A program made the position numbers and the translations under genes. Positions 11,011 through 22,556 of a DNA stretch of 64,000 bases are shown here, one piece after another (position 1 is the first letter of the stretch; each line of letters starts with the position of its first letter). The notes beneath the pieces were generated by a model. That model worked only from the letters and a program-made list of their open reading frames with translations. It was not told the origin of the DNA and did not search any database. Origin of the DNA: Dermatemys mawii (lineage: Eukaryota; Chordata; Testudines; Dermatemydidae); assembly GCA_007922305.1 (NCBI GenBank), contig ML677472.1, forward strand, positions 514,704 to 578,703, in the 5' to 3' direction.

Positions 11011-13855
11011 GCTGTACAGGTGGAAATGAAGCCTTTGCACGCATACATGTGTATCCCATTCCATCTGCCACCCTTTGTGGGGCAGGGTCCATCCTATTAG
11101 AAGAAGGGGCAGGGTCCGGTCTATCATATTTCCCACCCTTCACTATGAGAAATAGATCTTGTGGGTTACACCCAGCTGATCCTAACAGACAAGCCCAGCT
11201 CAGTGCTCCAGAGAAAGGTGCCAAAAAATCTACTCCAGAATGAATGCTTGCCGTTACTCAGCCTGCACATTTCCCCTTTGCTCAATGCCACCCCATTAGT
11301 CCTAGTTACTATGTTAAATAATGCCACAACCTCTTTTGCATTTACATCCTCAGATATTTGCAGATATTGTGCACCCCCGGTCCCTCTTCTTTTCTGCATG
11401 GCCAAGCAGCACATAGTTTGTACAAGGTGAAATTTCTGTTTTTTCAGGCAAGATTTGGAGGCCTGGAGTCCTGCTGAATAAACTCCATGAGGCACCAGCC
11501 ATTCCCAAAACACAGCTGGTCCAGAATGCTCCATGGCAGACAGGAGCAGCCTGCACCTTTTCCCAGAGGTCTGCATCAATACAAAAGAGTCAGCAGCGGC
11601 AGGAAGCCTCTAAGGAGGTCTGAGATCTGCAAGGTGGCAACTTAAACTGAGTCAGAAGGAGTAATGACTGCCTTGAAGGCAGCATTGTTCCTGGGAAGAA
11701 AGAGGGAAAGAGTGTTTGTGTCAGAGTGGGATGCAAAATTTCTTGAGGGAGAGAAAATTTCTAAGCTGCCTGTCTTTCCCACCCCTTTCACTGCCTCCAT
11801 AAATTTCAATCAGCCAGTCAAGTGTGATATCCATCTCTGGTGATGACCTCACTTGGGATGGAAGCAATACATTTGTGAAAGAGGGCAGAGCTTATAACAA
11901 AGCTTTATGAGCCAATGATCAAGATCAAGAGGAAGCTTTCATTGACTAGACAAACTACAGAAAAAGATATATTCCTTATTGGCCAGCTATTGACTGAGAG
12001 CTGGAGATCTGATAGGCCCTTTTGTGTGAGGAAGGGGGATTCCTCCCTCCCTTCCTGGTTTCCTACCTGCTCAATCATAGACCATGACAGAGTGATGTAT
12101 ATACAACAAAATCAAGAACTGACTCAAACCATCACCTCTAAATCCATCTATTTTAATGGTACAAAAAGCTTAAATATATTTTAAATAACTTTTCAAAAAT
12201 GATTTTAAGAGAATGCAAAGATCCGCTTTGTCATTCAGCAGAAGTATAAAATAAAAGCCCAGCAATGCAAGCAGTGCTGCATTCAGCTAACAATGACTTA
12301 AACTCTAGGGTAAACATAGGTGTAATATCCAGGCAAGGGCTGCAGTGACTGAAGAAGAAACCATTCCCTCCTAAATAGTCGTGGGAGCTCTGGGCGCATG
12401 GGACCCCCACAACGGTACTGAGAGAGGCTCATGAGACAGTTCATGGTGTCCGACACCATGAGGTGCTCCAGAGATATCTACATCAAACACATCATGGGAC
12501 ACTGCAGTACAAGGTTGAGTAATTGAGAACACCGGCCAGGGAAATAACCCACTCCTCCCTTCCATGATGAACCGAAGGACGCAACCCACCCATGTACTTA
12601 TTGTCTACATCACGACTGACTTGGACTCTTAATATATTCCATGTGTGGCATACATGAGCCCATTTATCCACTGACGCTTGAAAAACTCCCATACCCCAAC
12701 CTGGATCTATGCTGGTTACATGATATGAATGTACCTTGTGAACCTTGTAACTGATACTTGCAATCCCCCATAACCCAAGTCCGACCCCAGAGGTACAGTC
12801 CCTTCCTTCTTAACTTGTGTAAATTTGATTTTAAACATTAACTTTAATAAAATTTATATCCCAGGATTTACTCTGAGCCATGAGCTGGCTGGGATAATTT
12901 GTAGGTGATAGTGATGGCTTTTTGGTGGTATCTATATGAAACACATTAATAGTCCTCAGTTCAGCTCTTAGCAGACATATGTTCATGCTACAAAAAACAT
13001 AATACCTCCCTAGTGGCACTGTCAGCCTCACCAGAGAAGGCCAAGGACCAAATGACCCTCTCCTTGCAGGGCTCAAGCACATTTGTGATGGATGAGGCAT
13101 GCTGGCAATCTGCCCTGCTAGGCCTATGCTCTACCTGTTCTGTGGACAGAAGATTTCAATCTCCTGGGCTGACAACTGGGCACATTGTATCAGTACTAAC
13201 TTCATTTCCCTCTCTCTCTTTGAAACATGTCAGAAAGGAGCAGGTTTGAGGTGGGAAAGGAGAGCAGAAAGCAGCAGAAGTGAATCTCATTCTGGTATCT
13301 GCTGTGGTATGTTTCTGGCCAGGGAAATATCCACTCTCTCTTTCCAAGCCACAACCATGCAACAGATGCACCAGAAAGACACTGGGGAAAGATCAGACTT
13401 GGGCAGCCCCTTCAAACAGCTTGAGACTGCTGGCTGGAATCTAAGGAAGGGAGTGGCCCTGGACTCATGGAAGGTTACCATGATTCTGATGCAGGGGAAA
13501 GAAAGAGGCAATTGCAAAGAGAGAAAGCTGAGAGGAGTCAGCAGCTCGGCAGAGCAGGATGAGCTCCCTCAGAGACACCACCCCAACGTATCTAAGCAGA
13601 TTGCAAAATCTCTGTAAGAACAAAGATGCAACCGCACAGAAATTCAACTCAGGAGCAAGATTGCCCATCAGGGAAGTTAAGTCATTTGTCTGCATCTGTC
13701 TGAGGAGTCATAGCATGCACTTATGAAAAAGAGATGCACATTCTTCCCCTCAACCCACAGCTTTGCTGCCAGTGCCCCTTATTCCTGATGAGGGTTTCCA
13801 ACCATCTGGTTTTCAACCGGAACACTGGGTTGAAAAGGGACTGCTGACTGGGCCA
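11011..13855. other. Intron 1 interval without supported genes
   Basis: No exon, RNA gene or clear transposon is recognised. An AATAAA lies at 12846, after a run of overlapping short frames at 12370-12700, which may be a relic of a transcribed repeat. The 172-codon frame at 13099-13617 has no family resemblance and unremarkable composition. Confidence 0.35.
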
Positions 13856-14415
13856 TTAGAAGTCTAGTTGGCTACCTGTGCACTGGGGCAGGCAGGGTGC
13901 CTGCTCGGCTCTGCATGGCGTCTGGGAATCTGCCAGAATCTCCCTCTGGCTCCTAGGCATAGGAGCAGTCACAAGGGCTCCCCCTGCTGCCTCTGCCCCA
14001 GCGACGGCTCTGAAGCTCAGACTGCAGACAATGGGAGCTGCAGAAGTGGCACCTGCAGGCAGTGGCAATACTCAGAGCCACCTTACCGTACCTCTGCCTA
14101 GAAGCCAGAGGGACATGCCAGCTGCTTCCGGGACTTGTCTGAAGTAAGTGCCGCTCAGAGTGCGCACTCCAAATCCCAACCCTCTGCCCCAGCTCTGATC
14201 CCCTTCCTGCACTCTGAACCTCTTGGACCCAGCCCAGAGCCACTCCTGCATCCTCGCCCCCCTCAGAGCCCACACCCCCAGCTGGAGCCCTCATCTCCTC
14301 CCACACTCCAACCCCCTGCTCCAGCCCATAGCCCCCTCCTGCACCCTGAACCCCTCATTTCTGGCCCCACTCCAGAGTCTGCACCCCCAGCCCAGAGCCC
14401 ATCCCCCCTCCAACA
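13856..14415. repeat. GC-rich minisatellite-like repeat running into the assembly gap
   Basis: Recurrent units such as cccagcccagagcc, tcctgcaccctgaacccc and ccaaccccctgctccagccc with a period of roughly 35 bp fill 14170-14415. The overlapping proline/serine-rich reading frames come from this repeat and the Ns, and are not genes. Similar C-rich tandem cores occur inside turtle hAT-type repeats elsewhere in the window. Confidence 0.6.
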
Positions 14416-14815
14416 NNNNNNNNNNNNNNNNNNNNNNNNNNNNNNNNNNNNNNNNNNNNNNNNNNNNNNNNNNNNNNNNNNNNNNNNNNNNNNNNNNNNN
14501 NNNNNNNNNNNNNNNNNNNNNNNNNNNNNNNNNNNNNNNNNNNNNNNNNNNNNNNNNNNNNNNNNNNNNNNNNNNNNNNNNNNNNNNNNNNNNNNNNNNN
14601 NNNNNNNNNNNNNNNNNNNNNNNNNNNNNNNNNNNNNNNNNNNNNNNNNNNNNNNNNNNNNNNNNNNNNNNNNNNNNNNNNNNNNNNNNNNNNNNNNNNN
14701 NNNNNNNNNNNNNNNNNNNNNNNNNNNNNNNNNNNNNNNNNNNNNNNNNNNNNNNNNNNNNNNNNNNNNNNNNNNNNNNNNNNNNNNNNNNNNNNNNNNN
14801 NNNNNNNNNNNNNNN
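14416..14815. other. Assembly gap, 400 N
   Basis: Exactly 400 Ns, the same size as the second gap, which indicates a fixed placeholder length. It is flanked by a GC-rich minisatellite on the left and a (TA)n microsatellite on the right. Confidence 0.99.
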
Positions 14816-14840
14816 ATATATATATATATATATATATATA
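14816..14840. repeat. (TA)n microsatellite
   Basis: Pure AT dinucleotides directly after the gap, ending in tacatttattg. Confidence 0.95.
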
Positions 14841-14944
14841 CATTTATTGATTTATTTAGGTTTTGGGTAATTGTTATAGTTACCAGCCTGGAAGTTGCTT
14901 GTGACAGAATACTGGCCAGGTATTTTATACACAGGTGATGGTAG

Positions 14945-15094
14945 TGGGGAGCGAAGTTTTGGTTAGATGCGCATTTGAAGCTTTTGGTAGGCTGGCAGCA
15001 GAACCTTGGACTTTGACTTTATAGTTTTTTGGTTTAGTTTTTATGCCAGCCTACCAAAAGCTTCAAATGCGCATCTAATCAAAACTGCTCCCCA
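14945..15094. repeat. Inverted repeat, about 51-53-bp arms
   Basis: Left arm 14945-14997 and right arm 15044-15094 are near-perfect reverse complements (for example gcatttgaagcttttggtag against ctaccaaaagcttcaaatgc), separated by a 46-bp T-rich spacer. Differences are a small indel and a few substitutions near the outer ends. It could be a MITE or a local fold-back. A C- and A-rich frame follows to 15308. Confidence 0.8.
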
Positions 15095-15643
15095 GGCGGA
15101 AACCAGGGGGCAACTAACCATGCTTCAATCTTTTCAAAAAAAACCCAGCCACAAACAAAAATGGGTGCAGGTACCATTCTCTGTACAAAAATTCCACACC
15201 ACTAAAAATCTAATTCAAACAAAGCATATAACTAACGCCATAATTCTAGGCACAAACTGGCTGTTTAAAAATAACATTATTATTAATCTCCCCAAAGGCG
15301 CTCTTTAAAAACTAAAAACCCTTCCTCCTTATCTCCCTACAATCCCAGCAGTTGGGGAGGAAGAGAGAAGCTCCACCACCAACTGGCCAGGAAGCAATTA
15401 AATGAGAACATGACAGAAGAGAGAAATCTTCCAAGCAACCAAGAACTATGAGGCCAGAAGCTCCCCACATTCCAAGAAGCCTGGAGACATGGCTGAGCCT
15501 GTGAAATTCAGAGGGAACTTTGAAGGAATGAATTCTGAGATATGTATGTGTAGATGGGAGCGCTGGAGGAGGGAGTAAGAGGGGTTGTCACAGGAACAAG
15601 CTGCATTTCATGTTGCAAATGGAAAATAGTGATTGTGAAGTTA
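15095..15643. other. Strand-skewed A/C-rich interval, possible retroelement fragment
   Basis: The + strand is strongly depleted in G from about 15100 to 15340. An open frame to 15308 ends in AIILGTNWLFKNN, faintly like the ILGxDWL region near the end of some retroelement aspartic proteases. No DTG motif is seen. I regard this as suggestive only. Confidence 0.25.
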
Positions 15644-16180
15644 AAGATTCATATATTCCAAGGCCAGAAGGGACCACTGTAATGTAGTTTGAGCTCCTGG
15701 ATAACACAGGCCATAGAACTTCTCTACCACAACCTGTGGTAACTTGTTTCAATGGTTAATTACTCTCACTGTTAAAAAATTATCTTATTTCCAGTCTGAA
15801 TTTGTCTAGATTCAACTTCCAGCCAGTTGGAAAGATTATTTTCCCTTCCTAGAGACATGCAATTCCCAGAATGATGCCTCCAGATGACCTACAGATGGCC
15901 AGACCACCCTACGTTTGTCTCAGGTCACATCTACTGCCAGCCACTAATGTCAGTGCAGGTATATTCCAAGTGATGAAACTTCCACTACTTCCCTTAGGGA
16001 GACTATCCTACACCCTGATAGACCCTCCCCACTATTGTTAAGAAATCTTTCCTGGTATCCAGACTTAATTTTCTCTCTTTTCTTATTTTCCTGTTCTCTG
16101 TTTATACCCCCACAGGCCTCCCTAAAGAATTCCTTTTGTTTCTTGGCTTATTAAAATACCTGTACAAAATTCTCATGCAC
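15644..16180 (-). mobile_element. Old CR1-type LINE 3' fragment
   Basis: On the + strand the order is ccaggccagaagggacc, then the block tgaatttgtctagattcaac, then aatctttcctggtatcc. This matches the antisense of the CR1 3' region. It is heavily diverged, with no usable frame. Confidence 0.65.
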
Positions 16181-18089
16181 CCTCATAGCCATTATGCTTC
16201 CTGTAACAATATATGTATGTTACAATAACAATGTATGTATCTAAATCAGCCTGCTAGCAGAATATCTTGAATTATCCAACTCCTTCTAAACAAGTGCCGA
16301 GAAATCCTGGAGCTTCTCCAGAACAGACTTTCTCAACCCCACTAGTTGAGATACCTGCCCTCTTGGTCCTAAATCCCTCTCAGACATACACTGAGGTCTA
16401 GGGCTTTGGACTTTGAGGTTCCTACAGGAACTAAGGACCATTGTAAACCTCACCATCTTACACTGTAAGTGCAAGACAAGTTTCTTTGACTGCCTTCTCT
16501 ACCATAAATAATGTCAATGTGTGTGTTTGTGTGTGTGTGTGTATATACAATAAAAACTGAATTCCAAAACAAGACTCTCCATTGCATACACTTCCCTCCG
16601 GCAGAGTGGATGACAGAACAAATACATGACAATGTTAATCAAGTTTCTTAATGCACTACTGGACAGCATGCAGATACTATGATGATGAGCGCTGTATAAG
16701 GAGCAACATAAAATAAAACAATGACAGCTGAAGAGCTGCACGCATAGAAATCTGCTGCTTTGTACAAAGGGGGTTAATAATGAATCAGCGCCAAAATATA
16801 CTCGACTGGCTCAATAGGGGACTCATTCATGATAGAGGCCTTGACTGGTCATCCAGTTCAAGAAACAACAAAGGTTCAGATTTCTTTCTGAGCACATTGG
16901 GAGATCTGCAAAGATGAGCTCCCAGCCAACATGCTCAGCATGACTCTGAATGAGTGGCTTGGGGAACAGGACATCTCCCAGCCAAGACACACCCAGTGCT
17001 GCTTCTACTGACTCAGCTCAGAGAGGAGATATTTCCCAGCTGAGACGTGCCCCAACATGGTTCCTAATGACTTGGTTCAAAAGAGAGGTTCCTTTTAGTT
17101 CCCTTCCTGTAGCAATGAAGAAATATTGACCTTACAGCAATGGCATCACGATGCATGGTGACAGGTTAAAGGTCGTTGACGAGGTCTGTGCCACACTGAC
17201 AAAGCAAATGGGATATTTCCCCCCAAAGCCACTTTTGGCAAGAAAACCCCTATGATCTTGCCCTCTGGCTAGCATTTTAGTGTCTCTAGTCTCATTCACA
17301 AACTGGAAGCACAGAGACAGCTGCAGAAATTAAATGAATGAAAATTTTATTATTACCTAAATTTATTCAAACTTGGTGAATCTATGATCACCTTCCTCTC
17401 CTCCCCTGCTCCATGATTTTTCTTCCCTTCTTAAAATATGGGCACTATGCTCCCACTTGCTGCCTCGTGCTGTGATTTCAGTTTAACAACTTGGGATCAG
17501 TAGAGGGATACAGATGCAAAAGGGAAGTAAAAAATCCATTCTACTGCAGTGATTCTACTGTAAAATCCATTCTACTGCAGTGAATGGCCACAGAGTGGCA
17601 GCAGAGGTCTGAATGATGTGAGAAAAGGCTGAAAAATAACAGGACTCATGAGAACTGTCTGATGTGAGGTTTTTCTGCTCTGAAAGTCTTGCACAGTTCA
17701 GGAGTACAAAGAGGAATGTTCTGACTGCCAGCCTGTACACTACTCACCTGGGAATGGATCTGAAGTCAAACTTTAATTATGGCCAAGCAGGAAAGATCCA
17801 AGCTTGACCCCAAGAGCAGAGCCCAGGTCAAGTTTGTAAGAGCTACCAATTAGAAAACATTATATTTTTACTTGTAAGTGCTCCCAATTTTATCTGGACT
17901 CACTGAGAGTAATAGACTGAACTTCAAAATGTCACTTTTACAGTTAATTTGCAATGTATGAGCCGCAGTCTTTTCTCACTTATGTTGGCATAAATCAGGA
18001 ATAGCTTCATTGGTTTCAGTGGAGTTACTTAAGAATCACTCTGGTGTAGCTGAAATCCGAACCCGGCTCAGTACCTGCCCTTTGGATTA
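16181..18089. other. Intron 1 interval: microsatellite, weak tandem repeat
   Basis: A (TG)n run lies at about 16518-16543. A degenerate tandem repeat with a period of about 60 bp lies at 16919-17095. A 22-bp direct repeat (aaaatccattctactgcagt core) occurs near 17530 and 17561. No gene is seen. Confidence 0.5.
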
Positions 18090-18480
18090 GACTGTTGTAT
18101 GATAAGGGGCAGTTTGAAAAAGTGTCCATAAAAGGGCTGAAAGAGTCACATCAGACATATCCCAGCAACGAGTCTTTCATCATTTCCTTTGAGGAGACTA
18201 TTCCACAGGCTAATAGACCTCACTTAAGGGAAATGTTTTCCAACTATGCAGCCTGGATTTCCCTTTGCTCAGTTTGATCTTGTTTAGTTCCTCCCCTTCT
18301 TTATGGTGTTTACACACATCAGATCCTTGTAGATGCCTATCATTCCCCCTAGGGCCAATGTTTAGTCAAACAATACATAGGTTTCCAATCTCTCTTCACA
18401 AGTCAGTCCCTCCAGCCCATTAATTATTTTCATTGGCCTTCTCAAAAATTTATCCTATTTTTCATCATCTTTGTAATGAA
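18090..18480 (-). mobile_element. Old CR1-type LINE fragment
   Basis: The + strand shows the antisense CR1 pattern: attccacaggctaatagacc, then a gtttttccaact-like block, then cctagggccaatg and ccagcccattaattattttc followed by attggccttctc. No intact frame remains. Confidence 0.6.
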
Positions 18481-18874
18481 GACAGCAACAACCCCCTGCC
18501 TTGCCTGGAGCCAAGAGTGACAGATTCCAGGCAGACGGCATTTCAAAGGGCAGATAATTTTCCCCAGGCAAGTCTGTGGTTTTGGTGACACACACCTACT
18601 CTTTAAATCTGATTTGTGGTTTATTTACATAGCACACATGGAGGAAGTTAGAAGCACTCTGCACTAAGCTGGTTACATGAACACAGGGCCAACAGCTCAA
18701 AAGCTGTTCCCTTGCTGCAGCCCTGGCAGGGCTAGATCATGGAACTCCAGCTGGAAGAGGATTCAGAGACGACAACTCATCCTGAGAGAACCCACAGCCT
18801 TGATATAGTTTACAGTGGGATTCATCATCCACTGCCGAAATGTAGCCAGCTTTGTGTATGGCAGTGGTTCCCTT

Positions 18875-18909
18875 CCTTCGATAGCTCAGCTAGTAGAGTG
18901 GAGGACTGT
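18875..18909 (+). pseudogene. tRNA-Tyr 5' half (truncated)
   Basis: The 35 bases starting ccttcgatagctcagct and ending gtggaggactgt match the 5' half of vertebrate tRNA-Tyr, with acceptor strand, D arm and A box, up to the anticodon loop. The expected GTA anticodon, intron boundary and 3' half (TCGATTCC T-arm and CGAAGGA acceptor) are not found downstream. It is a truncated copy or the head of a SINE. A weak B-box-like ggttccaaccc lies near 19036. Confidence 0.7.
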
Positions 18910-21900
18910 TTTCCCCACTAATAACATTTTTTCATTAACGAATATGTGGGTCCTTAAAACTTCACACCATGGCCAACTAGAGCATCACAGCAGCTGTGGA
19001 GTTAGAGCTCAGATCCCCCTGCACCAAAAAACACAGGTTCCAACCCTTTGGAGCCTTCGGCTGCAGGCAGAACAGGGCCAGTGTCACACAGCTGAGCAAT
19101 TCTGATTTTACGCAAAAGAGGACAGCATGCTGGGCAGCTGATTACAGTTCACAGGACCTTCTAATATAAATACCGCTGGCTCTGATTGATGCCAAGCAGA
19201 GGTTATTTTCTTATATATGTATTCATTTTTAATAAAAGGGGATACTTGGGACAGAAATCTTGAATAACTGAACATTCCCACCCAATATACAGGAACACCC
19301 TAACTTTTGCCTGGGTACTCCGACATAGATTTGACAGATGGATGGATTTTAATTACAGGTGATGTATTTTCACCTTGTACACTATGTACAGAACATTTCT
19401 AAGAAAATTATTGACCTTTACTTTTCAGCTTTCAACTTTCCTGTCATCTGATAATTGACTTTAAGTCTTAGCTTCCACGAGTCTGGCAGTAAAAAAGGCT
19501 TTACAAAACAGATCACGAAGCACTGCCGTTAAGCAAAGACTTCATTGTCTTTTTTGCTACATTTGGGGTGTGAGCTCTGTGTTCAGGCCAAATTCCAGCT
19601 TGTGTAATTATAACTTTCCTCCCTAAATTTCTGCTGCAGTTTCAGTTGTATGTGGTGCTGCTGCAGCCTGAACTGTTGAGCGTTGTGTACTGTTGAACAG
19701 ATGCCTGTTCCAACTCCAGAGGCACCTGCTTTTCAATTTATTACTGATTTTTCTCCCTCTTTTTCTCTGTTTCCTCACATGAAACTCCCTTTGCTAAGGT
19801 GGAATTGAAGTTGAAGGTGGTACATGTTGGTGGTTTGAGAGGATTTTACCTTTCAAAAATATTGGAGTTAAAAAATTAATGAATGTTAGAAAACCAAGTA
19901 ATGCAGAGTTTAAGGTGCGGCTCACACTGGATACCCAAACTACCTCTGGTCCAATAATGATGCCAGTCTGCCATCTTCCCATCTTGACACACAGAGTTTC
20001 AAAAATGTGCACCAAAAATGTTTCACACAGTAGGTAACATATCTCCACTACTGACTGTGGACCTTTGCTCTTTCTATATGAGTGCTCTGCTCATGCCCTG
20101 GATAGATGGAGTATTTCTATGAAGACACAGAGTGACACTTGGACAACTGGCTTTCAGATGGACTGAGGCCAGATCAACACTACAAACATATGTCCATATA
20201 GCTACATCATGCAGGGGGGAGGGAGGGCAAGAGGGAAAATCCACCTCCCTGAGTGACGCAGTTATACCAACCTAACCCCGGGTGTAGACAGCACTATGTC
20301 GATGCGATAGCTTCTCACACCAACATTGCTACCACCTCTCAGGGAAGTTCTCTTATAGGCACAGTAATGTCTTCACTGAAGTACTACAGCCACACAGTTG
20401 CACTGATACAGAGTACTGATACTGATACTCCCATAGCTCTGCCCTGAGTCTGTAAGGTGCTGAGTGCCCTCAGGGCCATGCAGGCTCGGGCCCTTCTTGA
20501 AGGGAGGGAACACTTGCATTCAGAATGCTATTTATCTAATCAGGAATGTAGAAGATGTAGGAGCATGAGATCATAAAACAGCCTGATTGTTACCTGATGA
20601 AGAGGAGGCCTTTTTAGTTTGCTTTGGTCCCTCATTAGATAGCACTCCTTGCTAAGGATGGGTAAGGCAATCTGAGTTTCTGATCATCTCAGAGTATTTC
20701 TACAGGGCAGAACTAAGGTGGTTTGAGTGTTTTGTTTGAGACTTACATCTATATACCACCTGGTGTGTTCCCTCTACTTCTTGCTGCACTGCAAAACTGA
20801 TGCAGAGCATCCCCCTTCTCCTTTGGTCCCCTTTGCTCTGGGCAGCCCTCCAGCCTGACATCCACTTTTCACAGTGTCTTCATGCTCCAAAGTCCTCTCC
20901 CCTACATTGAGCCCTCCAGAGACTCATTCCCTCCAGGCTTCTGCCCCGCCAGAGACATGGTGATTTGTGAAAGAGGCGTGCAACAGCAGTTCAGGGTCGC
21001 TGGTGGAAGGGATGAAGCATTAGCGCTTCCTTCCCTTCTCTATCCCATGCTATGCATCAGCAGGAGTCCCTCAGATGAGCTATGGGAGTGTTGTAACTAC
21101 AGCACTAGACTGGGATTCAGAAGACCTGGACTCTATTCCCAACTCTGCCACTAGTCTGCTAGATAAACTTAGGCAAGTCATCCCCAATCTGGTTCTCTCT
21201 GCCTCTAACTAGAGACTCATACCTCTGTGCTATCATGCTCCATCCTTCCCCAGTGACTAAAGAGAGAGTGCAATCCCCCAGGCAATTAGGATCCACCTGC
21301 TATGAAGTGACTATTGGTGCTGGTAGAAAGTCCTGGAGCACCAGCCCCTGAGGCCTGAAGCTTTCTGCTCACCTCAAAATTGGTATAGAGTTGGCAGAAA
21401 CAGTGCAAGCTTTCAGCACACTATGGAGCTTCCCCCAGTATGACCCAAACCTCACCTGGAGAGAGTGCACCTAGGTTCAGTGCAGCACTTCAGTGTGCCT
21501 AGCTCAGTATTTCTCCAGAGAGGAGACCTTCTCTGTTAGTTTACTAAAGAATTATGATGCACATGCCTCCTTCTCTACCTAGCTGTAGCTATCAAAAGCA
21601 AAGTCAGAAAGCTAGCAAAACGAGAGCCTGCCCCTTCCACTATGATAATGTGAAGTGAGAGAGGGAAAACCATTTACACAAGTCTATAGTGTCCCTCCTC
21701 CCCAACCCACCTACCAGTGTTCAATAAATTATGCAAAATCCACACTCCTCAACTTGGCTGAGAAACAAAATGCAGCACAGACTGACTTTGCAGCCTGGTG
21801 AGGGGATATTTAGTTTCTGAGCATCGCACCTTTAAATGCCTAAGAACTCTGCTTGACTGCAGAGACAGCTACTTACTGTGATCTCACCAGTGCTGCACTC

Positions 21901-22277
21901 CTCATATAGGTTGCTAAGACCTTTGGAGACACATCCCACTGCTCTTGGAGCTGCAGCAAGCTGAGCTTCTCTATAAGTCTTTCCCAGCAAACTGTGGGAG
22001 GACATCTGTCTTTCTGGGTACGTGGTGGGAACTGTGGGAAGGCACTGGAGGACTATCAGAACTCAGGTGATTTAAGCCTGTACCTTCACACTGCAAACTG
22101 GAGAGGTTACCAGCCAAGTGAAAGCCTCACTCAGATTTTAGCCTATAGCCCCAGGCCAGCCCAGCTAGCCCAAAGCTGCACCACACTCAGCTGAGAAGGT
22201 TTTTATTTGTGGATGGGGTGGAGGTAAGGGCAACAGCCAAATAAGATCCTGGGCTCACTCTGCAAAGAACACACAGA
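18910..22277. other. Intron 1 interval with dispersed short repeats
   Basis: A MIR-like SINE on the + strand lies at about 21085-21245 (tagactgggattcagaagac, then ccactagtc and aggcaagtca). A likely MITE relic lies at about 20161-20450, with agatcaacactaca near its left end and gtgtagacagcactatgtcg inside. No gene is supported. Confidence 0.45.
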
Positions 22278-22556
22278 GCATGTCTACACCGCAACTAGAC
22301 ACCAGTGGCTGGCCCATGCCAGCCAATGTGGGCTTATGAGGCTCAGGCTAACTGGTTGTTTCATTGCCATGTAGACTTCCATGCTTGGTCTGGAGGTTGG
22401 CTCCTAGGACCCTGCAAAGTGAGAGACTTCCAGAGCTCAGGCTGCAGCCTGAGTCTGGAAATCTACACAACAATGAAACGGCCACATAGCTCAAGCCCTA
22501 CAAGCCTGAGTCACCTGGCATGGGCCACCTACAGGTGTGTAGGTGCTGTGTAGCCA
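22278..22556. mobile_element. Probable MITE with gtctacac-type ends
   Basis: The left end catgtctacaccgc and an interior with inverted motifs (gttgtttcattgccatgtag against ctacacaacaatgaaac) indicate a partly self-complementary short DNA element of the kind common in sauropsids. The right boundary is blurred, and no target duplication is identified. Confidence 0.4.

Noticed and set aside
13099..13617. 172-codon open frame
   Set aside because: No domain, no homologous feel, opposing frames on the other strand of similar length, and no splice or start context to support it.
14135..14938. Long open frames (267, 215 and 162 codons) across the first gap
   Set aside because: They exist only because Ns do not create stops. 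The real part is proline/serine-rich translation of a C-rich minisatellite.
15006..15308. Possible retroviral-type protease fragment (ILGTNWL)
   Set aside because: One short motif-like stretch in a compositionally skewed region, with no DTG active site and no neighbouring gag or pol. Kept only as a weak note.
18875..18985. Functional tRNA-Tyr gene with a long intron
   Set aside because: The GTA anticodon is not intact, and no T-arm or complementary acceptor 3' strand was found downstream.
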